Origin: an uncultured Pelagibacteraceae bacterium | GTDB lineage: Bacteria > Pseudomonadota > Alphaproteobacteria > Pelagibacterales > Pelagibacteraceae | Assembly: GCA_902581775.1 (NCBI GenBank) | Contig: CACHPJ010000002.1 | Location: forward strand, 27,135-91,134 | DNA length: 64,000 nt | Direction: 5' to 3' | Shown: positions 38,877-46,582 of the stretch, one piece after another | Numbering within the stretch: the stretch's first letter is position 1 | Layout of the letters: every line of letters starts with the position of its first letter | Position numbers and translations under genes: made by a program | The notes under the pieces: model-generated | What the model saw: only the letters and a program-made list of their open reading frames with translations | Told to the model about the DNA's origin: nothing | Database searches by the model: none

Positions 38877-39737
38877 ATGACAAAAAATATTTTAGTAACA
38901 GGTGGAAGTGGATTTATTGGCAGCCATCTTGTAGATGAACTCAAAAAAAAAAATTACAAAGTAACAGTTGTTGACTTTAAAAAACCCCAAAGAAGAGATG
39001 TAAAGTTTTTAAAAGGAAATACTTTAAATTTCAATTTTCTAAAAAGAATAACAAAAAATATAGATATCATTTTTCATTTAGCAGGTGTTTCAGATATTAC
39101 AAAAGTAAAAAAAATTCCAATTAAAACAATAAAAAGTCATATATTATCTTGCTCCTACCTTCTGGAAGCTAGCAGAATTAATTCCGTTAAAAGAATTTTA
39201 TTTGCTAGTAGTATTTATGCTCATAGTAAAAAAGGAAATTTGTATACCTCTTCAAAGCTTGCTTCTGAAAATATTATTGATAATTATAATTTGCTTTATG
39301 GAATTAACTTTACAGTTTTAAGATATTCAACAGCTTATGGAGAAAGAAGTAGGGGAGTAGATGTAATATCAATATTTGCTAAAAATGCTCTAAAGCATTC
39401 AGACATAATTATTAATGGAAATGGTAAACAAACTAGAAATTTCATTCACGTAAAAGATATTGCAAAAGGTTCTGTTCTAGCTCTTTCCAATAGATATAAA
39501 AATAAAACTTTAAATATCGGATCAAATAAAAAGACAAAAATTATTGATTTGGCAAAAAAAATTATAAAATTATCTAAATCTAAATCAAAATTAGTGATAA
39601 AAAAAAACAAAAAAAGAATAGATGATTTTGATCTTAATAAGATACCAAACAAATCACTGAAAAATTTATTAAGATTTAAAATGCATTATAACTTAGACAA
39701 AGGAATAAAAAGATATTTGGAGTCATTAAAAAATTAA
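38877..39737 (+). CDS. NAD-dependent sugar epimerase/dehydratase
   Basis: A 286-residue extended short-chain dehydrogenase. The NAD-binding GGSGFIGSHL is at the start, the catalytic Ser region in FASSIYAHS, and the YxxxK pair in LYTSSKLASE. Nucleotide-sugar substrates are the family norm (for example UDP- or GDP-sugars). It is shorter than the usual 310-330 residues, with a reduced C-terminal sugar-binding region. It lies 26 bases after the radical SAM gene and 2 bases before the aminotransferase gene. Confidence 0.88.
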   Translation: MTKNILVTGGSGFIGSHLVDELKKKNYKVTVVDFKKPQRRDVKFLKGNTLNFNFLKRITKNIDIIFHLAGVSDITKVKKIPIKTIKSHILSCSYLLEASRINSVKRILFASSIYAHSKKGNLYTSSKLASENIIDNYNLLYGINFTVLRYSTAYGERSRGVDVISIFAKNALKHSDIIINGNGKQTRNFIHVKDIAKGSVLALSNRYKNKTLNIGSNKKTKIIDLAKKIIKLSKSKSKLVIKKNKKRIDDFDLNKIPNKSLKNLLRFKMHYNLDKGIKRYLESLKN

Positions 39738-39739
39738 TT

Positions 39740-40876
39740 ATGAAATGGAAAGTACCTTATATAGATTTTGGCAGGCAGTTTAAAAAACAAGAGAAACTGC
39801 ACTTAAACAAATTTAAAGATATCATGAATAAAGGTGACTTTGTTTTAAGAGGTGAAGTAGAAAAATTTGAAAAGACAGTGGCTAAATATTTAGGAGTTAA
39901 ATATGTTGTTAGTGTAAATAGCTGTACTGATGCAATATTATTAACATTGGGATCTTTAGGTTTTAAAAGAGATGCAGAAATTATATCTGTAGCTCACACT
40001 TATGTTGCCACATTGTCTGCAATAAAGCATGTTGCTGCAAAACCTATTTTAGCAGATATATCAGATGACTTTAATATTGATCCAACTTCAATAGAAAAAT
40101 TAATTACGAAAAAAACTAGGGCAATACTTCCAGTTCATCTTTATGGACATTCTTGCAATATGTCTGCAATAATGAAAATTGCAAAAAAATATAACCTTTT
40201 AGTAATTGAGGATGGAGCCCAGTCTTTTGGTGCAAAATATAATAATAGGTTTGTTGGAACTTTTGGTAAAGCGGGATGTTTTTCTTTGCACCCTTTAAAA
40301 TCGTTAGGCGCTGCTGGCGATGGTGGTTTTATTGTAACAAATGATAAAAAACTTTATGAAAAACTTTTTAGACTAAGAAATCACGGACAAGGTAAAAGAA
40401 AAGATGGTAAATTTTTAAAATCAAGATATGACATAGACTTTTTTGGATTTTGCTCAAGATTAGATAATTTGCAAGCTGCAATTGTAAATAATAAAATTAA
40501 AATTTTAGAACCAAATATTAGAAAAAGAAATTTAATTGCGAAAAAGTACAATAAAAAATTCAAAGGACTACCTTTAATTTTGCCTAAAATATATGAGAAA
40601 AAAAAATATAGGGATGTATTTAATTCTTATGTGATAAGAACAAAATATCAAAGTCAATTGTTCAAATTCTTAAGAAAAAACAAAATTGAAGCATTAATTA
40701 ATTGGCCAAAACCTCTTTATAAACACAAAGGATTAAAATTAGGGAAAACTTTTCTGACAAATACTGAAAAAATTTGTAAAGAAATAATTTCATTACCTAT
40801 TTTTCCTGAAATAAAAGAATCTGAGTTGAATTTTATAGCTAATACTGTTGAAAAATTTTTTAAGTCCAGATCTTAA
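39740..40876 (+). CDS. DegT/DnrJ/EryC1 sugar aminotransferase
   Basis: A 378-residue PLP enzyme. The PLP-binding Lys is in SLHPLKSLGAAGDGG, with the upstream EDGAQSFGA block and the NSCTDAILL start region. Family members add an amino group to keto-sugar nucleotides for surface polysaccharides or glycoside antibiotics. With the epimerase just before it, this suggests synthesis of an amino-deoxy sugar for the glycosyltransferases nearby (inference). It ends 43 bases before the apparent start of the cobalamin riboswitch. Confidence 0.9.
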   Translation: MKWKVPYIDFGRQFKKQEKLHLNKFKDIMNKGDFVLRGEVEKFEKTVAKYLGVKYVVSVNSCTDAILLTLGSLGFKRDAEIISVAHTYVATLSAIKHVAAKPILADISDDFNIDPTSIEKLITKKTRAILPVHLYGHSCNMSAIMKIAKKYNLLVIEDGAQSFGAKYNNRFVGTFGKAGCFSLHPLKSLGAAGDGGFIVTNDKKLYEKLFRLRNHGQGKRKDGKFLKSRYDIDFFGFCSRLDNLQAAIVNNKIKILEPNIRKRNLIAKKYNKKFKGLPLILPKIYEKKKYRDVFNSYVIRTKYQSQLFKFLRKNKIEALINWPKPLYKHKGLKLGKTFLTNTEKICKEIISLPIFPEIKESELNFIANTVEKFFKSRS

Positions 40877-40883
40877 CTTAAGC

Positions 40884-40912
40884 TTGCCATACGATGATTT
40901 TTTTTGTATTTA
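40884..40912 (+). promoter_or_regulatory. Possible promoter of the riboswitch-btuB transcript
   Basis: TTGCCA (40884-40889) and TATTTA (40907-40912) are spaced by 17 bases and lie just upstream of the riboswitch aptamer, so a transcript would begin near 40919. The -35 matches five of six consensus bases but the -10 is weak. The placement right before the aptamer is the main support. Confidence 0.35.
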
Positions 40913-40917
40913 TCGTT

Positions 40918-41072
40918 TAATACTGAAATGCATGGTGGGAAATCAGTGTGAAATTCATTGGCTGTACCTGCAACCGTAAAGTCGGAGCGCCACCCAGTAA
41001 AGACCGCTGTTGAATGAAGGCCAGGGAAAGTCTAATTCTGCAATGTTTAATTAGCAGTGGCATTGAGGGTTA
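40918..41072 (+). promoter_or_regulatory. Cobalamin (B12) riboswitch
   Basis: The leader contains the conserved core elements of the B12 aptamer in order: GGTGGGAAATCAGTG (40933-40948 region), AATTC, GCTGTACCTGCAACCGTAAA, the GTCGGAGCGCCACCC stem, and a B12 box in GGCCAGGGAAAGTCT (about 41019-41033). Downstream, CTGC (41038-41041) can pair with GCAG (41054-41057) near the start codon, where GAGGG (about 41064-41068) acts as ribosome binding site. This suggests control of translation initiation rather than termination, since no T-run follows. It directly precedes the TonB-dependent receptor gene; cobalamin should switch the operon off. Confidence 0.93.
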
Positions 41073-41079
41073 AAAAATT

Positions 41080-43017
41080 ATGTCTGTGCTACTTAGAACG
41101 TTAATTATATTTGTCTTTTTATTTTTACCTTTAAAAAGTGATGAAACTCCAATAATTGTAATTGCACCAAGTAAATCACCGCAATCTATTTCTACCGTAG
41201 GTACCTCGGTAAGTGTTCTGGACGAATCTACGATTTCAACTTCAGATGAGTCTTTTTTAGGAAATATTATAGGGTCGAACACAACCAGTAACAATTTTTT
41301 TCAAACAGGCGGGGCTGGAACCCAAATGGGCCTGCAGCTAAGAGGGTTACCCAAAGCATATACGACTGTATTTGTTGATGGTGTAAAAAAATCAGACGCA
41401 TCTACTCCAAAAAATGACTTTTATTTTGATGATATTTTAACAGGTTCGATATCTAGGGTTGAAGTTTTAAAAGGAAATCAAAGCACGATATACGGTAGTG
41501 GGGCAATGGGTGGTACAATAAATATTTATTCAAAACAGGGCTCTGGAGATTTTAAAACAACAACAAACTATCAAACTGGATCTAATCGGACACATGATTT
41601 AAATTTTTCTTTTGGAGGCTCCGATGAAACTAAAGATTTATATATAGGTTTAGAAAGATTTCAAACTGATGGCATCTCAGCTATGACTCATAATGACGAA
41701 AGTGATGGATACACTAACCACACTTTTTTAACTAATTATGGCCTTGAATTAAATGAGAAAATAAAAATTAGAAGTATTTTAAAATTAGTAGATTCAGAGC
41801 TTTATTATGATGCTATCACGTCTACTTTTGATCAAGTTAACAATTATTCTCATGAAACGGACACTTCAGCAGTATTTAAAATAAATTTTCAACCAAATGA
41901 AAAATTAAAAAGTGATGTAATTTTTAATAAAGCCTATATGAGAAGAGCTGCAGACAATGTAGTAAATCAATTTCAAAATTATGTAATAGATCAAACTTAT
42001 TATTCTAACAGAGAAACAGTAAGTCTAGAAAACAATTTTAGATATAATGCTAATCATAATATCGTTTTTGGTTTTGAAAAAGAATTTGAGGAAATGAGGT
42101 ATAACCCTTATGATGAAAATGGAGTATCTTTCAAAAGTGCTCAAGACGTAAAAAAAGGAGAAGAAATTAGCTCGCAATATTTTGATGTTCAGTCAAATTT
42201 TGGTAAAAAATTATATACAACTGCTGGAATGAGATTTGACCAACACAGTCAAAATATAGATGAGGATAGCATGAGATTCACCGCAGCTTTCTTATCAGAC
42301 AAAATTGGAGGAAAACTCAAAACATCATATGGAACTGGTGTTAAATTTCCATCTTTGTATGAGTATTTATCAAGTGCAAATCCAGGTAGACTGGCTCCTG
42401 AAAGGGGTACAAGTTATGATTTTGGTTTAGAAAAATCTTTCATTAATCAAGCTCTTAATTTAGATATCACATATTTTAATCATAAATATGAAAACACGAT
42501 TGAAGGTTGGTCCTCAGTTTCATTCGCCCCAGGAAACGTAGCAGGTGTAGTTCGAACAAGGGGCCTTGAATTATTATCGCAAATTCAACCAAATAAAAAA
42601 TTAAATTTAAACCTTAATTATACCTACACGTCAACTTATGATGGCGCAGATTTTGACGATCCAAATCTTGGTCCTAATAGCGCTGGTGATTTTTCTAATA
42701 GTCAAATGGTCAGAGTTCCAAGACACTTACTAAATATTGGAGCATCGTATGAGTTAATAGATAATATCAATTTAAACTGGCACACTAAGTATTCTGACAC
42801 CGTAAGAGATTATGGTAATGTCAACGCTGCAGGAGGTAATTTTAGAGATATGAGATTAGACTCATATAGTGTTACAGATTTAGGTCTAGATGTTAAACTA
42901 AGAAATACTAAAGCGTTTCTAAAATTTTCTAATATATTCAACGAGAAATATAGTCAGGCTTTACAGTTTGCAGCACCAGAAAGATCTTTTAATTTAGGAT
43001 TTAAAAAACTATACTAA
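41080..43017 (+). CDS. btuB: TonB-dependent cobalamin receptor, BtuB-like
   Basis: A 645-residue outer-membrane protein. The signal peptide at the start ([13 protein letters not shown]) is followed by a TonB-box-like TPIIVIAP, a plug domain (about 35-150, with LQLRGLPKAYTTVFVDGV and YGSGAMGGTINIY), and a 22-strand beta barrel. The barrel ends in an aromatic residue (Tyr). The B12 riboswitch in its leader identifies the likely ligand as cobalamin. TonB, ExbB and ExbD are not in the window. The next gene, 7 bases on, is likely part of the same transcript. Confidence 0.92.
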   Translation: MSVLLRTLIIFVFLFLPLKSDETPIIVIAPSKSPQSISTVGTSVSVLDESTISTSDESFLGNIIGSNTTSNNFFQTGGAGTQMGLQLRGLPKAYTTVFVDGVKKSDASTPKNDFYFDDILTGSISRVEVLKGNQSTIYGSGAMGGTINIYSKQGSGDFKTTTNYQTGSNRTHDLNFSFGGSDETKDLYIGLERFQTDGISAMTHNDESDGYTNHTFLTNYGLELNEKIKIRSILKLVDSELYYDAITSTFDQVNNYSHETDTSAVFKINFQPNEKLKSDVIFNKAYMRRAADNVVNQFQNYVIDQTYYSNRETVSLENNFRYNANHNIVFGFEKEFEEMRYNPYDENGVSFKSAQDVKKGEEISSQYFDVQSNFGKKLYTTAGMRFDQHSQNIDEDSMRFTAAFLSDKIGGKLKTSYGTGVKFPSLYEYLSSANPGRLAPERGTSYDFGLEKSFINQALNLDITYFNHKYENTIEGWSSVSFAPGNVAGVVRTRGLELLSQIQPNKKLNLNLNYTYTSTYDGADFDDPNLGPNSAGDFSNSQMVRVPRHLLNIGASYELIDNINLNWHTKYSDTVRDYGNVNAAGGNFRDMRLDSYSVTDLGLDVKLRNTKAFLKFSNIFNEKYSQALQFAAPERSFNLGFKKLY

Positions 43018-43024
43018 ATAGTTA

Positions 43025-43528
43025 ATGAAGAAACACATTATATTTTTTATAGGTATCTTTGCCACCTTAAGCTTAAGCAGATTTATTCCACATCCCCCAA
43101 ATTTTACAAGTTTAATGGCATTGAGTTTTTATGTACCTGCAATGTTTGGATTAAGATATCTACCTCATCTCTTATTAAGTTTTGTTATTACTGATTTTAT
43201 TATCGGATATCATACAGGTACTCACTGGACTTGGGGTAGTGTTTTATTAATAGGCTTCATCTCAGGATTTTTTCTTAAAACAAGAATTACTAGAATAGTT
43301 GGGGCTTTATCAGGAGCTACAATTTTTTTTATAATTACAAATTTTGGGGTCTGGTTAACTGGTATTTATACTCTTAGTTTAAAAGGTTTAATTGAGTGTT
43401 ATTATCTAGCAATTCCTTTTTTTGGAAACACCCTAATTTCAACTCTTATTTTTTCAATTGTTATTGAGCTTATTTATACTCAATTTAAACTTAATAAAAT
43501 TCTCCCAAAAATCTATACTCATAAATAA
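43025..43528 (+). CDS. Small polytopic membrane protein, candidate B12-linked transporter
   Basis: A 167-residue protein with about five hydrophobic segments and an N-terminal HPPNFTSLMALSFYVPAMFG block. It resembles the DUF6580-type, ECF-substrate-component-like proteins, an identification I make from memory of the family. It starts 7 bases after btuB and so falls under the same cobalamin riboswitch. A role in moving cobalamin or a corrinoid across the inner membrane is inferred from this context. No ABC or ECF ATPase is encoded next to it. Confidence 0.65.
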   Translation: MKKHIIFFIGIFATLSLSRFIPHPPNFTSLMALSFYVPAMFGLRYLPHLLLSFVITDFIIGYHTGTHWTWGSVLLIGFISGFFLKTRITRIVGALSGATIFFIITNFGVWLTGIYTLSLKGLIECYYLAIPFFGNTLISTLIFSIVIELIYTQFKLNKILPKIYTHK

Positions 43529-43615
43529 GATAAATATAAGCTAGATTATTCACACTAAAGATGCTTGCTTAATTTAATTCAACGAAGTAAAGTCGAAAAA
43601 AATGCAGGAGCTAAA

Positions 43616-43810
43616 ATGGGTATTCATTACGACTACAAATCTGTTCGAGGAGAAAAAGCAATGAAAAAAGAGGCTAAGAAAAAGGCTCGTTTGGAACAGA
43701 GAAGAGCAAGAAAATCAAATGAGAGCTCAAAAAAAGAACCAGAAAATAAAATGCACGATATAGATAAGCCTATTACTCTTGAAGATTTGACTAATCCTAA
43801 TAAGAACTAA
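43616..43810 (+). CDS. Small basic conserved-looking protein, unknown function
   Basis: The frame is open from 43565, but the ATG at 43616 follows a strong ribosome binding site (AGGAG at 43606-43610) and gives a compact product starting MGIHYDYKSVRGEKAMKK. It is 64 residues: a basic helix (KKEAKKKARLEQRRARK) then an acidic tail with PITLEDLTNP. I recall similar short alphaproteobacterial proteins but no assigned function. It lies upstream of another small basic ORF and dcd. Confidence 0.6.
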   Translation: MGIHYDYKSVRGEKAMKKEAKKKARLEQRRARKSNESSKKEPENKMHDIDKPITLEDLTNPNKN

Positions 43811-43816
43811 TTTTTT

Positions 43817-43924
43817 ATGAAATCTTTTGATACAAAAGATTTTAAAAAAAATATTCGAAGAGAAGCATTAAAAAAAAATTTAAAAAAAAGAAAACAATTT
43901 AAAAATAAACGAAAAAAGAGATAG
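43817..43924 (+). CDS. 35-residue very basic ORF upstream of dcd
   Basis: ATG at 43817 opens 35 codons ending in TAG at 43922-43924. The translation begins [21 protein letters not shown] and continues [14 protein letters not shown], so almost half the residues are Lys or Arg. The pattern [15 protein letters not shown] resembles a short basic motif common in small alphaproteobacterial proteins (memory, not a search). It sits 6 bases after the previous ORF and 2 bases before dcd, consistent with an operon. Function unknown, possibly nucleic acid binding. Confidence 0.55.
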   Translation: MKSFDTKDFKKNIRREALKKNLKKRKQFKNKRKKR

Positions 43925-43926
43925 TT

Positions 43927-44481
43927 ATGTCGGTCTTATCAGATAAATGGATAAAGAAAATGGTAAAAGAGAATAAGATGATCAGTCCGTTTATTTCTAA
44001 ACAGATTAGAAAAAAAAAAATCTCTTTTGGATTATCTTCTTACGGATATGATGCAAGAGTTTCAAATGAATTTAAAATATTTACTAATGTCAACTCAGGT
44101 GTTGTAGATCCAAAAGTTTTTAAAAAAGATAGCTTTGTAACTAAGATAGGAAAAGAATGTATTATTCCTCCAAATTCTTTTGCATTAGCAAGTACGGTGG
44201 AGTACTTTAAAATACCTGATAACGTCTTGGTAATATGTTTGGGTAAATCAACTTATGCGAGGTGTGGTATAATTGTTAATGTTACGCCATTAGAACCTGG
44301 ATGGGAAGGACATGTTACCTTAGAGTTTTCAAATACCACTCCACTACCAGCTAAGATCTATGCTAACGAAGGAGTTGCACAATTTGTTTTTATTAAGGGA
44401 AATGAAAAGCCTGAAATTACATACTCTAAAAGAAAAGGTAAATACATGAGACAACGAGGTGTTACTCTTCCGAAAGTTTAA
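43927..44481 (+). CDS. dcd: dCTP deaminase
   Basis: Deaminates dCTP to dUTP, the main route to dTTP in many bacteria. The 184 residues contain the family blocks [24 protein letters not shown] (with the catalytic-site Ser/Arg region) and [18 protein letters not shown] with the catalytic Glu. It follows two small basic ORFs with almost no spacing and is 11 bases before murA. Confidence 0.96.
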   Translation: MSVLSDKWIKKMVKENKMISPFISKQIRKKKISFGLSSYGYDARVSNEFKIFTNVNSGVVDPKVFKKDSFVTKIGKECIIPPNSFALASTVEYFKIPDNVLVICLGKSTYARCGIIVNVTPLEPGWEGHVTLEFSNTTPLPAKIYANEGVAQFVFIKGNEKPEITYSKRKGKYMRQRGVTLPKV

Positions 44482-44492
44482 TAATTATTTTG

Positions 44493-45746
44493 ATGCAAAA
44501 GTTAACTATAAAAGGTAAAAAAAAATTATCTGGCACAATATCAATTTCTGGTTCTAAAAATGCGTCACTTCCAATATTAGCTTCAACAATTTTATTTAAA
44601 AAAGTTAATTTAAAAAATATTCCGATGGTGAAAGATGTTTTTACAATGATAGAGCTTTTAAGATTTATTGGTCTTAAAGTTAGCATTAATTCCAAAAATA
44701 ATTCTTTAAAAATTTCGAATTCTAATATTAAAATTAATCCAATAGCTCCCTATAAATTAGTAAAGACAATGAGAGCAGGCGTATTAGTTCTAGGACCTTT
44801 GCTCTCAAAGTTTAAAAAAGCCAAAGTTTCTTTGCCAGGTGGATGTGCAATTGGCACTAGGCCAGTAGATCTTCATCTATTCGCTTTAAAAAAATTAGGA
44901 GCGAAAATTAAAATTAAAGAGGGATATATTTACGCTACTGCGACTGATGGTTTAAAAGGAGAAAAAATTAAATTCCCAAAAATTTCTGTTGGGGCTACTG
45001 AAAATGCAATCATAGCAGCTACACATGCAACAGGTGAAACCGTATTATTAAATTGTGCAATCGAGCCGGAGATTAAAGATTTGATAGATTTTTTAAAAAA
45101 ATCTGGTTGCGACATAAAATGCAATGGAAGAAAAATAACAATCAATAGTAAAAAAAAATTTAAAAACTCTAAACATACAATAATGTTCGATAGAATAGAG
45201 GCTGGAACTTATCTTATTGCATCTGCATTAATTGGAAAAAAAATGACTTTGACTAATCTAAAACCCAAAATAATCTCTAATGAAATAAAAACTTTAAAAA
45301 AAATGGGTGTCAAAATTAAAGTTCAAAAGAATAAAATTGTAATTTCTGAGTCTTCAAATATTAAAAATCAAGTTTTAAGAACATCCCCGTATCCTGGTTT
45401 TCCAACAGATTTGCAGGCACAAATGATGGTTTTGATGACAAAAGCTAATGGTGTTTCTAAAATTCAAGAAAATATTTTTGAGAACAGATTTATGCATGTG
45501 CCCGAACTTAAAAGAATGGGTGCAAAAATTGAAATTAAAAATAATATTGCAATTATTAATGGTCCTTCAAAATTGTCAGGCGCTGAGGTTATGGCGACTG
45601 ATTTGAGGGCATCGGTAAGTTTAGTTTTAGCTGGTTTAGTGGCAGAAAATCGAACAACTATTAATAGAATTTATCATTTAGATAGAGGTTATGAAAATTT
45701 AGAAAAAAAATTTGTAAAGTGCAAAGCAAATATAAAAAGAATTTAA
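44493..45746 (+). CDS. murA: UDP-N-acetylglucosamine 1-carboxyvinyltransferase
   Basis: First committed step of peptidoglycan synthesis, transferring enolpyruvate from PEP. The 417-residue product has the active-site Lys in GSKNASLPIL, the catalytic Cys (fosfomycin target) in PGGCAIGTRPVDLH, and the PYPGFPTDLQAQMM block. The frame also opens at a TTG one codon earlier; I chose the ATG at 44493. It abuts a DUF2948 gene with no spacing, a common alphaproteobacterial pair. Confidence 0.96.
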   Translation: MQKLTIKGKKKLSGTISISGSKNASLPILASTILFKKVNLKNIPMVKDVFTMIELLRFIGLKVSINSKNNSLKISNSNIKINPIAPYKLVKTMRAGVLVLGPLLSKFKKAKVSLPGGCAIGTRPVDLHLFALKKLGAKIKIKEGYIYATATDGLKGEKIKFPKISVGATENAIIAATHATGETVLLNCAIEPEIKDLIDFLKKSGCDIKCNGRKITINSKKKFKNSKHTIMFDRIEAGTYLIASALIGKKMTLTNLKPKIISNEIKTLKKMGVKIKVQKNKIVISESSNIKNQVLRTSPYPGFPTDLQAQMMVLMTKANGVSKIQENIFENRFMHVPELKRMGAKIEIKNNIAIINGPSKLSGAEVMATDLRASVSLVLAGLVAENRTTINRIYHLDRGYENLEKKFVKCKANIKRI

Positions 45747-46193
45747 ATGAAGACAGAGAATTTAAAATTAATAGCAACTTCAAGTGATGACCTTAGAGTC
45801 ATAGCCGCGCATCTTCAGGATGCTATTGTTTTTTCAAATGACATTGCTCATTTAAAAAAAAATAAGATTTTATTAATGCAATTAAATAGATTTATGTGGG
45901 AAGACGTTGAGAAAGGGGTATTTCGGAAAAACAAAAGAATTAGGACAGTGTTAAAATTTGAGAATGTAACTTCGGTTTTTTCAAAAAATATACCCAAAAA
46001 GCTAGATGATAATTTTTTGGATTTTTTAACCATCGAAACAATGAAACTCCCCGATAATAATTATGAGATAAAATTAATTTTTTCAGGAAATGCTGCTATT
46101 AAAGTTATTGTAGAAGTAATTGAGGTTAAACTCGATGATCAAGGAGATTTTTGGGAAAGTAAAAATAAACCAAAACATAATTTTTTGTATTGA
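45747..46193 (+). CDS. DUF2948 family protein
   Basis: A 148-residue protein with the DUF2948 features: an N-terminal LIATSSDDLRVIAAHLQDA, the FMWEDVEKGVFRKNKRIRT block, and an acidic end with DLDDQGD-like sequence (EVKLDDQGDFWESKNKPKH). No function is established. It directly follows murA, as is usual in alphaproteobacteria, and precedes infA by 84 bases that hold only a doubtful 24-codon ORF. Confidence 0.85.
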   Translation: MKTENLKLIATSSDDLRVIAAHLQDAIVFSNDIAHLKKNKILLMQLNRFMWEDVEKGVFRKNKRIRTVLKFENVTSVFSKNIPKKLDDNFLDFLTIETMKLPDNNYEIKLIFSGNAAIKVIVEVIEVKLDDQGDFWESKNKPKHNFLY

Positions 46194-46277
46194 AAGTTTA
46201 TGACTATTCGCTATAAATTTAGTAAAATGAAAAAATTTAAAGATCAAGCTAACTCTACCAAAAAAAAGGTTTAAAAT

Positions 46278-46493
46278 TTGGCTAAACAAGAAACTTTAGA
46301 ATTTAACGGTGTAGTTACAGAATTACTACCCAATGCTATGTTTAGAGTTCGTTTAGAAAATAATCATGAAATATTAGCTCATACGGCTGGAAAATTAAGA
46401 AAGAATAGAATAAGAGTCTTGGCAGGTGATAAAGTTAAGGTTGAAATGACACCTTATGATCTTACTAAAGGTAGAATTACTTTTAGAGGTTAG
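46278..46493 (+). CDS. infA: Translation initiation factor IF-1
   Basis: A 71-residue S1/OB-fold protein that binds the 30S A site during initiation. [27 protein letters not shown] and [22 protein letters not shown] are the signature blocks. The frame starts with TTG at 46278 and no ATG is available nearby, and no clear ribosome binding site precedes it. The last base of its TAG stop is also the first base of tRNA-Phe, so the two genes must share a transcript and tRNA processing would cut at the end of the infA mRNA. Confidence 0.96.
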   Translation: MAKQETLEFNGVVTELLPNAMFRVRLENNHEILAHTAGKLRKNRIRVLAGDKVKVEMTPYDLTKGRITFRG

Positions 46494-46567
46494 GCCTTGT
46501 AGCTCAGTAGTAGAGCAGTACCCTGAAAAGGTATGTGTCGTAAGTGCGATTCTTACCAAGGCCACCA
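46493..46567 (+). tRNA. tRNA-Phe (anticodon GAA), atypical D and T loops
   Basis: A 75-base cloverleaf: acceptor GGCCTTG/CAAGGCC with discriminator A and encoded CCA, D stem GCTC/GAGC, anticodon stem GTACC/GGTAT around CTGAAAA (anticodon GAA), variable loop GTGTC, and T stem GTAAG/CTTAC. The D loop AGTAGTA has only one G where G18-G19 are expected, and the T loop reads TGCGATT, with G in place of T55. All stems pair well, so it is probably functional. It overlaps the infA stop by one base and ends 15 bases before fhs. Confidence 0.87.
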
Positions 46568-46582
46568 CCAACAAGGGACCTA

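Noticed and set aside
41070..41294. Minus-strand ORF across the btuB start
   Set aside because: It is antisense to the signal peptide and plug of the receptor and overlaps the riboswitch-controlled start; no independent support.
46200..46274. 24-codon ORF between the DUF2948 gene and infA
   Set aside because: It is short and Lys-rich with no ribosome binding site that I can see; such frames are expected by chance in AT-rich gaps.
46544..46582. Upstream extension of fhs into tRNA-Phe
   Set aside because: The 13 extra codons would be translated from the tRNA's T arm and are proline/arginine-rich; the ATG at 46583 with an AAGGGA site fits the family start.
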